From positions 504-64,503 of the forward strand of contig NZ_RFFN01000008.1 in the NCBI RefSeq assembly GCF_003696315.1: a DNA stretch of 64,000 nucleotides, written 5' to 3'. Below, one piece after another: positions 1 through 9,661 of the stretch. The notes beneath the pieces are model-generated. The model worked only from the letters and a program-made list of their open reading frames with translations. It made no database searches and had not been told where the DNA came from. How positions within the stretch are numbered: the first letter of the stretch is position 1; every line of letters starts with the position of its first letter. The position numbers and the translations under genes were made by a program. Origin of the DNA: Pseudomonas songnenensis (lineage in GTDB: Bacteria > Pseudomonadota > Gammaproteobacteria > Pseudomonadales > Pseudomonadaceae).

Positions 1-2770
1 TCTCCGGCTGGACGATGACATTGAGCAGCACGTGGGTCGTCCAGTAGTGGAAGTGTTCGGTGAGGCGGTAGGTGGTCGCCGCATATGGAAACTCCTCGAA
101 CGTGCCGAAGGTGTCGCGATCCTCGGGGAATATCCGCGCTACCGGGTTGTGGTAGGCCAGCGGATTGTCCGGATGCAGCGGATTGTTGGGGATCGGCGAT
201 TCCAGCGGCTCGTAGTGCTCGGGGAATGGCCCCTCGCCCAGCCACTCGCTGGCGAAGAAGTGCCCGGTGCCGCTCTCGGTGAGGATGAACGGCTTGACGT
301 CATCTTCCGGCGGCGCGGCCACGGGGTAGTCCGGTACGTCGGCACCGACCCAGCGTTCACCGTTCCACCAGACCAGCGCACGGTTCGGGTCCCACGGCGT
401 GCCGTCGGGGCGGGCCGACGCGCGGTTGTAGAGAATCCGCCGGTTCAGTGGCCAGGCCCAGGCCCAGCCGAGGGTGACACCGATGTCGTAAGGGTCCGAG
501 TTGTCGCGCCGGTCCATCATGTTGCCCTGCTCGGTCCAGGCGCCCGAATAGATTCAGCAGCCGCAGGACGTCGAACCGTCGGCGCGCAGCTCGCCGAAGT
601 CGTTGAGCAGCTCGCCCTTGCGACGGATGATCCGCCCCTGGTCCTCGATGTCCGCCAGCGCGCGGCCGTTGTATTCCTTGGCCAGCTCCGACGCGGCGGG
701 ATGCGCCGGGTCGCTGTAGTTCCAGGTCAGGTTGAGGATCGGCTCGGGGAAGGCGCCGCCCTCGTCCCGATAGAGTTTCTGCAGGCGATGGAACAGCCCG
801 GCGAGAATCGCCGTATCGGTCTTCGCCTCGCCGGGTGGCGGTGCCGCCTGGTGGTGCCACTGCAGCCAGCGCGAGCTGTTGGTGATCGATCCGTCATCCT
901 CGGCGAAGGTGGTGGTCGGCAGGCGGAACACCGCGGTCTGGATCTGGCTCGGGTCGACGTCGTTGAACTCGCCGTGGTTTTTCCAGAACTCGCCGGTCTC
1001 GGTGGCCAATGGATCCATGATCACCAGCCACTTGAGCTTCGACAGCCCATCCAGCACCTTCGCCTTGTTCGGGAAGGCCGCGAGGATGTTGAAGCCCTGG
1101 CAGAAGGCGCCGGTCATCTTGCCCTTGGTCATGTCGTTGACCGCGTAGAGCACGTCGTACAGCGGCTCGGACAGCTTCGGCAACCACTCGTAGCACCAGT
1201 CGTTCTCGGCGCTGGCGGCATCACCGTAGAACGCCTTCATCATGCTGACGAAGAAGCGCTCGTAGTGCTTCCAGTACGACACCTGGTTGGGCAACAGCGG
1301 CTGGCGCACTTTCTGCCGGATGTAGTCCTCGTAGCGCTGGGCGCTGGCCGCCGGCAGCGTCATGTAGCCGGTCAGCAGGTTGGAGAGCAGGCCGATATCG
1401 GTCAGCCCCTGGATGTTGGAGTGCCCGCGCAGCGCGTTGACCCCGCCTCCCGGCATGCCCATGTTGCCCAGCAGCAGCTGGACCATGGCGCCGGTGCGGA
1501 TCATCTGCGCGCCGATGGAATGCTGGGTCCAGCCCAGGGCGTAGAGGATGGTCATGGTCTTGTCCGGCGCCGCGCTCTGTGCCAGCAGCTCCCAGAGCTG
1601 CAGGACCTTGGCCTGCGGCATGCCACAGACGCGCTCGACCATCTCCACCGTGTAACGGCTGTAATGCTTGCGCATCATCTGGAACACGCAGCGCGGGTGT
1701 TGCAGCGTTTCGTCGCGACGGACGAAGCCCTGCTCGTCCAGGTCGAAGTTCCAGGTGGCCTTGTCGTACTGGTGGCGCTCCTCGTCGTAGCCGGTGAACA
1801 GCCCGTCGTTGAACTCGAAGCCTTCACGCACCAGGTGCGCTGCATCGGTGTAGTGCAGCACGTATTCGTGGGCGTAGCGGTCGTTCTCGATCAGGTAGCT
1901 GATCAGCCCGCCGAGGAAGACGATATCGGTCCCGGTGCGGATCCAGGCGTGATAGTCCGCCACCGCAGTGGTGCGGTTGTAGCGCGGGTCGATGGAGATC
2001 AGGATCGCGTCGCTGCGCTCCTTGGCCTGCATGACCCAGCGGAAGCCCACCGGATGCGCCTCGGCCGAATTCCCGCCCATGGACAGGATGATGTTGGCAT
2101 TGCGGATGTCGACCCAGCTGTTGGTCATGGCACCGCGACCGAATGAAGGGGCAAGACCTGCCACCGTCGGTCCGTGTCAGACGCGCGCCTGGTTGTCGAG
2201 TTTGAGAATACCCAGCGCCCGGGAGATCTTCTGCGTGAGGTAGGCCGTCTCGTTGGTGCACGCCGAGGCCGCCACCATGGAGGTGGTCATCCAGCGGTTG
2301 ACCAGCTGCCCCTGGTCATCGTGGGTCTCGAAGTTGCGGTCGCGGTCGTCCTTCATCAGGCGGGCGATGCGGTCGAGCGCCTCGTCCCAGCTGATGCGCT
2401 TCCACTCGTCGGTACCTGGCTCGCGGACCTGCGGGTAGCGCACCCGCGAATCGCTCTTGATGAAATCGAGCACCCCGGCGCCCCGTGGGCAGAGCGAACC
2501 GCGGCTGACCGGATGATCCGGGTCGCCCTCGACATGGAAGATATGGTCATGGCTGTTGATCGCGCCGTCGCCGCGCGCGTACAGCAGCATGCCGCAGCCC
2601 ACCGAACAATAGGTGCAGATGTTGCGAGTGACCTTGGCACCAGAGAGCTTGAAATGCCGCACCGAGGCCAGCGCCTCCTGCGGGGCGAACCCCATCATCG
2701 CCATGCTGGAAGCGCCCAATCCGGCTGCGCCGAACTTGAGAAACTGCCGCCGGGATACTCGTGCCGTCAT
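1..2770 (-). CDS. fdnG: Formate dehydrogenase-N alpha subunit, selenoprotein, partial, with a second in-frame UGA
   Basis: Catalytic molybdenum/selenocysteine subunit of the periplasm-facing respiratory formate dehydrogenase, which oxidises formate and feeds electrons to quinones. The start at 2770 has an AGGAG ribosome site and begins a Tat signal (SRRQFLK, residues 6-12). Cys52, Cys55, Cys59 and Cys94 form the 4Fe-4S motif. The UGA at 2179-2177 (residue 198, context ARV-U-HGPT) lies exactly where family members insert selenocysteine and is followed by a SECIS hairpin. The frame then runs to a second UGA at 556-554 (residue 739, context SCGC-stop-IYSG), where E. coli FdnG has Trp. Beyond it the same frame stays open for 184 codons to the window edge and still matches the family (WTEQGN, LGWAWAWPLNRR, EHYEP). 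So this is one gene with either a nonsense change, a sequencing error or a read-through codon. The C-terminus and the expected fdnH and fdnI lie outside the window. Confidence 0.93.
2138..2179 (-). promoter_or_regulatory. Bacterial SECIS element in fdnG
   Basis: Directly after the UGA the transcript can fold into an apical stem GGCA/UGCC closing a GGUCU loop (2162-2150). An outer stem ACCGA/UCGGU (2171-2167 with 2142-2138) supports it. A GU-containing apical loop at this distance is the known SelB recognition feature of fdnG and fdhF. It supports reading the codon at 2179-2177 as selenocysteine. Confidence 0.85.
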
Positions 2771-2940
2771 CGGTATCTCCTGTCATGAATGCTCGGCTCA
2801 ACTGCTAGAAGGGTCGACTGGGTACGGCTGGCAGAGGTTCAGGCGGGATGACGGGCGGCTCTACCGCCGGGGGTGCAAGGTGGTCGGAATGCGTTGCGTC
2901 CCCGTCGGAAGCGTGACTGCGAGGAGGCACAGAGGGCCGC

Positions 2941-3864
2941 TTAGCGGTCCGCGCGCAACCGCTCGAGCAGCTCCCGTCCCAGCCGCTGGCGGGTGTTGCC
3001 GTAGTCGGTCCAGGGATCGTCGCTGCGCGTACTCAGGTAGTCGCGGACGTTGCCCAGCCGCCACTGATCGGCGCCTTCCAGATGGCGCATTTGTTCCAGG
3101 CTCACCGGCAGCGAAACACCAAGGCCGGGGCGCGCCCGCACCGAGTAGGCGGCGACGGTACTGGCGCCCTTCTGGTTGCGCAGGTAGTCGACGAAAATGC
3201 GCTCGACACGGTTCTGCGGGCCCATCTTGTCGACGATCAGCTGCGGCGACTCCCGCGCCAGCCGCTCCGTCACCGAGCGCGCGAAGCTGCGCGCGCAATC
3301 CCAGTCGTGGCGCCGCTCGATCGGCACCACCACATGCATGCCGCGCCCGCCGCTGGTCTTGAGGAAGGCGCGCAGCCCCAGCTCGTCAAGCAGCGCCAGG
3401 GTCAGCTCGGTAGCCTCGACCATGCTCGCCCAGGGCAGTGCCGGGTCCGGATCCAGATCGAAGATCACCCGGTCCGGTCGCTCGATGCGATCGCTGCGGG
3501 CGTTCCAGGTATGGAATTCGACGCTTCCCATCTGCACCGCCTCGATGACGGCGGTGATGTTGTCGGCCTGGATCAAGCGGGCATGCTCGGGATCGAGGTT
3601 TTTCGGCAGTGCGCGCATGTGCGGCATCTTCAACCGGCCGCAATGACGCTGGAAGAAGCTCTCACCGGCGATACCTTCCGGCGCGCGGACGATGGAAAGC
3701 GGTCGTCCTGCGAGCTGTGGCACCAGCCGGTCCGCCACCGACAGGTAGTACTCGGCCAGCGCCAGCTTGGTGGTGCCGCTGGCCTCGTCGATCACCCGCT
3801 GATGGCTGCTGATGCCCACACCGCCTACCAGCGGCCGTTCGGTGCTTTTGCGCTTTGCTGGCAT
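2941..3864 (-). CDS. Stand-alone LigD-type polymerase domain (NHEJ primase-polymerase)
   Basis: Nucleotidyl-transferring polymerase of bacterial non-homologous end joining, which fills or adds nucleotides at double-strand breaks held by Ku. The 307-residue protein covers only the POL domain of LigD. Metal-binding aspartates sit in FDLDPD (Asp136 and Asp138), followed by the GRGMHVVVPI motif with His177 and a third Asp in IFVDYLRN (Asp226). No ligase or phosphoesterase domain is present, whereas LigD of P. aeruginosa carries all three. The ATG at 3864 was chosen over an in-frame TTG at 3879 because the TTG would overlap the ku stop. It follows ku by 11 bases in the same direction, so the two are probably co-transcribed. 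No ligase gene is visible in the window and the ligation partner is unknown. Confidence 0.88.
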   Translation of the reverse strand: MPAKRKSTERPLVGGVGISSHQRVIDEASGTTKLALAEYYLSVADRLVPQLAGRPLSIVRAPEGIAGESFFQRHCGRLKMPHMRALPKNLDPEHARLIQADNITAVIEAVQMGSVEFHTWNARSDRIERPDRVIFDLDPDPALPWASMVEATELTLALLDELGLRAFLKTSGGRGMHVVVPIERRHDWDCARSFARSVTERLARESPQLIVDKMGPQNRVERIFVDYLRNQKGASTVAAYSVRARPGLGVSLPVSLEQMRHLEGADQWRLGNVRDYLSTRSDDPWTDYGNTRQRLGRELLERLRADR

Positions 3865-3875
3865 GGCGATCCCGG

Positions 3876-4841
3876 TCAACTGGCCTTCTTGCTGGATTTG
3901 CTATCGGCGGCCGGCGCCTTGCGTGCTCGCGGCGATGTGGATGCAGTCGATTTGGTTGTTTTGGCCTTGCTCGTGGCTTTCGGTTTGGCCGGCGCCTTTT
4001 TCGGTGCGTCGTCCGCCTCGTCCTCCTCGCTGGCTGCGCGGGCCTTGCCCGGCTTGGCGGCGAGGCTGCGCTTGAGCAGCTCGGTGAGGTCGATGACATC
4101 CGCCGAACGGCGATCCACCGCTTCTTCGGGCCCGCCGACGGCTTCCAGCTTGCCTTCGCGCGCCTTCTTCTCCACCAGGTCCATGATCTGGTCCTGGAAA
4201 GTGTCCTTGTACTGGTCCGGCTTCCATTTCTCGGTCATGTCCTCGACCAGACGCTTGGCCATGTCCAGTTCGCGCTCGGCCAGGTCCGGATCGAGCGCTT
4301 CGTCCTTGAGCTCGAGGTACTCGACGCCGCGCACCTCGTCGGCCCAGCGCAGGGTGTTCATCACCAGCGCCTTGCCCAGCGGCATCACCACCGCCAGGTG
4401 CTGCTTGTTGCGCAGCACCACGTTGGCGATGCCGACCTTGCCGGTCTGGATCAGCGTCTCGCGCAGCAAGGCGTAGACCTTTTCCCCGCGGCGGTCAGGC
4501 GTCAGGTAATACGGCGTGTCGATGTAGAGAAAGGAGATGTCCTTGGCATCGACGAAGGCGACGATGTCCACGGTCTGGGTCGCCTTGGGGTGGGCGCCTT
4601 TGATCTCGTCATCGCTGATCACGACGTAGTGACCCTTCTCGTACTCCACGCCCTTGACGATGTTCTCGCTGTCGATGTCTTCGCCGGTGGTCTTGTTGAT
4701 GCGCTTGTAGCCGACCCGGTCCATGCTGCGTTTGTCCAGCCAGTCGAAATCGATCCCCTGGCGGGTGGTGGCCGGTACCAGCGCCACCGGGATGTGTACC
4801 AGTCCGAAGCTGACTGCGCCTTTCCAGATCGTGCGTGGCAT
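3876..4841 (-). CDS. ku: Ku end-binding protein of non-homologous end joining
   Basis: Homodimeric ring protein that binds DNA double-strand ends and recruits the LigD machinery. The N-terminus MPRTIWKGAVSFGLVHIPV is the typical bacterial Ku start. The core runs to about residue 255. It is followed by a long Lys/Ala/Ser/Thr-rich tail (about residues 265-321) with many K and PK repeats. Such extended basic C-termini in bacterial Ku are known to contact DNA. At 321 residues it is somewhat longer than the minimal family. A GGAGAA ribosome site precedes the ATG. The polymerase-domain gene follows at once, giving a two-gene repair operon. Confidence 0.95.
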   Translation of the reverse strand: MPRTIWKGAVSFGLVHIPVALVPATTRQGIDFDWLDKRSMDRVGYKRINKTTGEDIDSENIVKGVEYEKGHYVVISDDEIKGAHPKATQTVDIVAFVDAKDISFLYIDTPYYLTPDRRGEKVYALLRETLIQTGKVGIANVVLRNKQHLAVVMPLGKALVMNTLRWADEVRGVEYLELKDEALDPDLAERELDMAKRLVEDMTEKWKPDQYKDTFQDQIMDLVEKKAREGKLEAVGGPEEAVDRRSADVIDLTELLKRSLAAKPGKARAASEEDEADDAPKKAPAKPKATSKAKTTKSTASTSPRARKAPAADSKSSKKAS

Positions 4842-4894
4842 GGTCGTTCTCCAAGCGTTGATGTGGCCGAGCCATTCGTTGGCCCGGCAATGGG

Positions 4895-5752
<858 letters not shown>

Positions 5753-5828
5753 GGAAAATCCTCCGTCAAGGTAGTGAGCCTGTCTTCGGAGGACTGGAAC
5801 GGCGCGAGAAAAGTTTCTACGGGGCGAT

Positions 5829-5854
5829 GAGAGGGCCCGGACTCAGGCCCTCGC
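5829..5854 (-). terminator. Weak hairpin after mexS
   Basis: GAGGGCC (5831-5837) can pair with GGCCCTC (5846-5852) just past the mexS stop. No clear U-run follows on the minus strand, so it is only a possible terminator. Confidence 0.35.
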
Positions 5855-5857
5855 GGA

Positions 5858-6874
5858 TCAGGAAAGCGTCAGGACGACACGACCACGCGGGATGCCGCTT
5901 TCGACGTAACGATGGGCCTCGATGGCCTGCTCGAAGGGAAACTGCCGATCGACCTGCGGACGCACCAGGCGGTCGACGGTCAGTTGGTTGATGTGTTGCA
6001 GCGCGCGCTCGACGGCCTCGCGTTTCTGCTCGATCCCGAGTTCCGGCTGCCCGGTGAAGTCGCACAGGCAATGCAGGAAGAACTTGAAGTTCTTCTTGAA
6101 GGCCGCGCAGACCGGCAGCGCGGTCTCGTTGCCGCCGTTCATGCCATAGAGGATCAGCTTGCCCAGCGGCGCCATGACATCGCCGAGCAGCTTCATCTGC
6201 GAGCCGCCACAGGCATCCAGCACCACCTCGACACCGCGCCCTTCGGTCAGCTTCTGCAGGCGACCGACCAGGTCTTCTTCCTCGGTGACGATCACCGTCT
6301 CGGCACCCAGTTCGCGCAGGTAGTCACGGTCCTCGCTGGTGTCGCAGGTGGCGATCACCCGTCCGCCCAGCGCCTTGGCCAGCTGCACGGCAGCCGGGCC
6401 GGTGCAATGCGCGGCCTGATTGATCAGCACGTACTGGCCCGGCTCCAGCTGAGCCAGTTCGACCAGGGCGAAATAACTCACCAGCATCGGTGTGTAGTGG
6501 ATTGCCGCCTCGCTGGCGCTGAGCATGTCCGGGTAGCGCACCAGTGCCTGCTGCGGCAGCAGCGCGTGCTCGGCGTAGAGCGGATACTGATTGAGATCGT
6601 GGGCCGGGAAGCCGGCAACATGATCGCCGACGCTGAAGCCCTGAACGCCCTCACCCACCGCCAGCACCTCGCCCGCCACTTCACTGCCGAGCCCGGCGGG
6701 CAGACGTGCGTGTCGTGGCGCCAGGTCCTGCCGCCAGAGCACGTCGTTCCAGCTCACGCCGATGGCGCGCACGGCAATCAGGACTTCGCCCGGGCCGGCA
6801 ACCGGCACCGCGCGCTCTTCCTGACGCAACACGTCGGCCGGGCCGAACTGATGAAAACGGATGATGCGGGACAT
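5858..6874 (-). CDS. mexS: MexS-type quinone oxidoreductase-like dehydrogenase
   Basis: Zinc-independent medium-chain dehydrogenase/reductase of the quinone oxidoreductase type, 338 residues. An N-terminal GroES-like half (GSEVAGEVLAVGEGV) is followed by a Rossmann half with the QAAHCTGPAAVQLAKALGG region. The start MSRIIRFHQFGPADVL at 6874 has a GAGGGG site; a longer in-frame extension has no such support. It lies divergent to mexT and next to mexEF-oprN, the same order as P. aeruginosa mexS (PA2491). There, loss of MexS activates MexT and raises MexEF-OprN expression, probably through an electrophile or redox signal. The metabolite handled here is not known. Confidence 0.88.
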   Translation of the reverse strand: MSRIIRFHQFGPADVLRQEERAVPVAGPGEVLIAVRAIGVSWNDVLWRQDLAPRHARLPAGLGSEVAGEVLAVGEGVQGFSVGDHVAGFPAHDLNQYPLYAEHALLPQQALVRYPDMLSASEAAIHYTPMLVSYFALVELAQLEPGQYVLINQAAHCTGPAAVQLAKALGGRVIATCDTSEDRDYLRELGAETVIVTEEEDLVGRLQKLTEGRGVEVVLDACGGSQMKLLGDVMAPLGKLILYGMNGGNETALPVCAAFKKNFKFFLHCLCDFTGQPELGIEQKREAVERALQHINQLTVDRLVRPQVDRQFPFEQAIEAHRYVESGIPRGRVVLTLS

Positions 6875-7133
6875 TGCGACCCCTCGCTTACTACTGTGCA
6901 AACGGACTCTATCGTCAGTATCGTCACAACTCCAGCGAACGACGCGGATTCCCATCGATAGTTGCCATGCACGGCAATGATGGGTTTGCGTATGTATCCT
7001 CGCGCGGCACATCGCAGGTTTGTGCATTTTGAAAGCGGGATCGGGCATGCGCTCGCCTGCGCAAGCTGTCTAGAATGCAGCGACCCACCGAAACGGACCG
7101 TGGTCCGGCCACCAGGCTCGACGTGAACCAGAC
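6875..7133. promoter_or_regulatory. Divergent mexS-mexT control region
   Basis: This 259-base gap holds several candidate elements. There is a perfect inverted repeat TTGCC-N6-GGCAA at 6962-6977. An overlapping stretch ATCGATAGTTGCCAT (6954-6968) resembles part of the recalled MexT nod-box (GTCGAT-N4-ACYAT). A tandem direct repeat TATCGTCA lies at 6910-6917 and 6919-6926, about 40 bases upstream of mexS. A TAGAAT -10-like hexamer lies at 7071-7076, about 60 bases upstream of mexT, without a clear -35. Which elements are used is inference. Confidence 0.45.
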
Positions 7134-8051
7134 ATGAATCGCAACGACCTTCGCCGTGTTGACCTCAATCTGCTGATCGTCTTCGAAACGCTGATGCACG
7201 AGCGCAGCGTGACCCGTGCCGCCGAGAAGCTCTTTCTCGGCCAGCCGGCGATCAGCGCCGCGCTGGCCCGCCTGCGCGCGCTGTTCGACGACCCGCTGTT
7301 CGTGCGCACCGGGCGCAGCATGGAACCCACTGCCCGCGCGCTGGACATCGCCCAGCTGTTGTCGCCGGCGCTGGACTCGATCTCCACCGCCGTCAGCCGC
7401 GCCTCCACCTTCGACCCGGCCACCAGCACCCAGGTGTTTCGCATCGGCCTGACCGATGAGGTCGAGTTCGCCCTGCTGCCGCCGCTGCTGCGCCGCCTGC
7501 GCGCCGAAGCGCCGGACGTGGTGCTGGTGGTGCGCCGCGCCAACTACCTGCTGATGCCCGGCCTGCTGGCCTCCGGGGAGATCTCGGTGGGTGTCTGCTA
7601 CACCGAGGAGCTGCCGGCCAATGCCAAGCGCAAGGTACTGCGCCGGCCCAAACCGATGCTGCTGCGGGCCGACAGCATTCCCGGCCGGCTGAGCATGGAG
7701 GACTACTGCAGCCGTCCGCATGCCATGGTTTCCTTTGCCGGCGACCTCAACGGCTATATCGACGAGGAGCTGGCCCTGCACGGCTGCAAGCGCAAGGTGG
7801 TGCTGGCGGTACCGCAGTTCAACGGCCTGGCCAGCCTGCTTGCCGGCACCGACATCATCGCCACCGTCCCGGATTACGCCGCGGCCGCGCTGGCGGCGAA
7901 CGGCGGCGTGCGCGCCGAGCCCCTGCCCTTCCAGACCAGCCAGGACTTCGAGCTGTCCATGGCCTGGCGCGGCGCCCAGGACAATGACCCCGCCGAGCGC
8001 TGGCTGCGCTCGCGTATCCAGATGTTCGTCGGCGATCCGGATAGTCTGTAG
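7134..8051 (+). CDS. mexT: MexT, LysR-type activator of the MexEF-OprN pump
   Basis: LysR regulator of 305 residues with an N-terminal winged helix (VDLNLLIVFETLMHERSVT, then the recognition segment AAEKLFLGQPAISAALARL) and a C-terminal effector-binding fold. From residue 1 (MNRNDLRRVDLNLL) to the last residues (IQMFVGDPDSL) it follows MexT of P. aeruginosa as I recall it. The neighbours are also the same: mexS divergent upstream, mexEF-oprN downstream. The octamer CGGCCAGC at 7238-7245 is present once, not as the tandem duplication that inactivates MexT in some PAO1 lines, so the frame is intact. In Pseudomonas it activates mexEF-oprN and mexS. Confidence 0.93.
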   Translation: MNRNDLRRVDLNLLIVFETLMHERSVTRAAEKLFLGQPAISAALARLRALFDDPLFVRTGRSMEPTARALDIAQLLSPALDSISTAVSRASTFDPATSTQVFRIGLTDEVEFALLPPLLRRLRAEAPDVVLVVRRANYLLMPGLLASGEISVGVCYTEELPANAKRKVLRRPKPMLLRADSIPGRLSMEDYCSRPHAMVSFAGDLNGYIDEELALHGCKRKVVLAVPQFNGLASLLAGTDIIATVPDYAAAALAANGGVRAEPLPFQTSQDFELSMAWRGAQDNDPAERWLRSRIQMFVGDPDSL

Positions 8052-8197
8052 GGTGGAAAACGGCGCAGCCTTTTCCACGCGTATCCATACCCACGCACAC
8101 TGCCTCGTGATTCCAGTGCCCTGCCCTGGCGGCTCCTTTTACCAACCGGGATAGCCCTCGATTGGTGGAAAGACCTGGCGGCCGTTATCCACCCTGC
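8048..8197. repeat. REP-like inverted repeat pair between mexT and mexE
   Basis: The arm GTAGGGTGGAAAACGGC (8048-8064) begins on the mexT stop. It reappears inverted as GCCGTTATCCACCCTGC (8181-8197) with three mismatches. The left arm also forms its own small hairpin, GTGGAAAA with TTTTCCAC (8053-8078), and a further partial copy (GGTGGAAA) starts at 8164. The pattern resembles dispersed GGTGGA/TCCACC palindromes of Pseudomonas genomes. It could terminate mexT transcription or be a mobile REP-type remnant. Confidence 0.5.
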
Positions 8198-8218
8198 GGA
8201 TATCACGTGGGCCTGATA

Positions 8219-8234
8219 CTCGATGCCTAACCAT
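8219..8234 (+). promoter_or_regulatory. Candidate MexT binding site upstream of mexE
   Basis: CTCGATGCCTAACCAT sits 100 bases upstream of the mexE start. It resembles the right part of the MexT consensus (GTCGAT-N4-ACYAT) with one base change and one extra spacer base. The upstream ATCA half is not cleanly placed. Position fits an activator site but the match is imperfect. Confidence 0.35.
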
Positions 8235-8333
8235 CACCGCCAATGATATTCACCTTCGCCTCGTTCGATTTTTGCTGAACGCCTTGACCACGCAGACTCC
8301 TGTCATCAACAAATCCGACTTGCGGAGTCAAGC

Positions 8334-9563
8334 ATGGAACGTTCGTTCAACGCCTTGCGTTTTCCCCTTATCGCCCTGACGGTGCTGATCACCGCCGCTT
8401 GTGGCAAGGCACCGGAGGCCACCCAGTCGGGCATGCCGCCACCCGCCGTCAGCGTCGCGGAAGTCATCGAACAGCAGGTTACCGAGTGGGATGAACTCAC
8501 TGGCCGCCTGGAAGCGCCGGAGTCGGTGGAGATTCGCCCGCGGGTGTCGGGTTTCATCGACAAGGTGGCCTTCGAGGAAGGTGCGCTGGTGAAGAAAGGC
8601 GATCTCCTGTTCCAGATCGACCCTCGCCCGTTCCAGGCCGAGGTCAAGCGCCTGCAGGCACAGCTGCAACAGGCGCGCGCAACGCAGCAGCGCACCGTCG
8701 CCGAGGCCGAACGCGGTGAACGGTTGCGGCAGAAGAATGCCATCTCGGCAGAGCTCGCCGATGCCCGCGTCAGTGCTGCCAGCGAAGCTCGCTCGGCAAC
8801 CGCCGCGATTCAGGCGCAACTGGACCGCGCTCAGCTCGACCTCTCCTTCACCCGCGTGACCGCGCCCATCGAAGGCCGCGTCGGCCGGGCGCTGATCACC
8901 GCCGGCAACCTGGTCAATGCCGGCGAGGCGCTGCTGACCACGCTGGTTTCCACCGACAAGGTCTATGCCTACTTCGAAGCGGACGAGCGTACCTACCTCA
9001 AGTACCGCGAGCTGGCGCGCAACGGCGACCGCGGCGAAACCACGCCGGTCTACCTCGGCCTGTCCGACGAGGATGGCCATCCGCACCTGGGCCACATGAA
9101 CTTCATCGACAACCAGGTCGACCCGCGCACCGGCACCATTCGCGGCCGCGCGGTGTTCGACAACCGCGACGGCAGCTTTACCCCCGGTCTGTACGCGCGC
9201 CTGAAGCTGGTCGGCAGCGCCACCTACGACGCCGTGCTGATCAAGGACGTGGCGGTCGGCACGGATCTGGGCAAGAAGTTCGTTCTGGTCCTGGCCGAGG
9301 ACGGCACCGTCGCCTACCGGCCGGTCGAACTGGGCCCCAAGCTCGAAGGCCTGCGCATCGTCCGCAGCGGCCTGGCCAAGGGCGAGCGCATCGTCGTCAA
9401 TGGCCTGCAGCGCGTTCGCCCGGGCAGCCCGGTGCAGGCGGAGTCGGTGCCCATGGCCGACGCCGAAACGCTCGCCACCCTGCGCCAGCAGAACCGCGCG
9501 ATCAGCGAAGCGATGAAGCCACAGATCGTCGAGCGCAGCCTGGCTCAGCGCCCAAGCAGCTGA
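8334..9563 (+). CDS. mexE: MexE, periplasmic adaptor of the MexEF-OprN efflux pump
   Basis: Membrane fusion protein that links the inner-membrane pump MexF to the outer-membrane channel OprN. It has 409 residues with a lipoprotein signal ending LITAAC (Cys23). The lipoyl/biotinyl-like strand segments are RPRVSGFIDKVAFEEGALVKKGD and, after the coiled coil (about residues 105-160), VTAPIEGRVGRALITAGNLV. Beta-barrel and membrane-proximal domains follow. The ATG has a GGAG site. It is the first gene of the mexEF-oprN operon; mexF follows after 98 bases. In P. aeruginosa this pump exports chloramphenicol, quinolones, trimethoprim and quinolone-signal precursors. Confidence 0.93.
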   Translation: MERSFNALRFPLIALTVLITAACGKAPEATQSGMPPPAVSVAEVIEQQVTEWDELTGRLEAPESVEIRPRVSGFIDKVAFEEGALVKKGDLLFQIDPRPFQAEVKRLQAQLQQARATQQRTVAEAERGERLRQKNAISAELADARVSAASEARSATAAIQAQLDRAQLDLSFTRVTAPIEGRVGRALITAGNLVNAGEALLTTLVSTDKVYAYFEADERTYLKYRELARNGDRGETTPVYLGLSDEDGHPHLGHMNFIDNQVDPRTGTIRGRAVFDNRDGSFTPGLYARLKLVGSATYDAVLIKDVAVGTDLGKKFVLVLAEDGTVAYRPVELGPKLEGLRIVRSGLAKGERIVVNGLQRVRPGSPVQAESVPMADAETLATLRQQNRAISEAMKPQIVERSLAQRPSS

Positions 9564-9661
9564 ACACGGTCTCTCAACTGACCTGAACTTCGGCGCGCCT
9601 GCCGCGCCAATCCGATCGATCCGCCAGGGCGCCAGACGCGCGCCCTACCCCGGAGTGCGCC

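Noticed and set aside
510..556. Second UGA of fdnG read as selenocysteine
   Set aside because: No GGUCU-type hairpin follows this codon, and the homologous residue is Trp, not Cys or Sec.
32..2146. 704-codon plus-strand frame opposite fdnG
   Set aside because: Antisense shadow. The minus strand carries recognisable formate dehydrogenase sequence, while this frame gives Arg/Val/Gln/His-rich low-complexity protein typical of the reverse of GC-rich genes.
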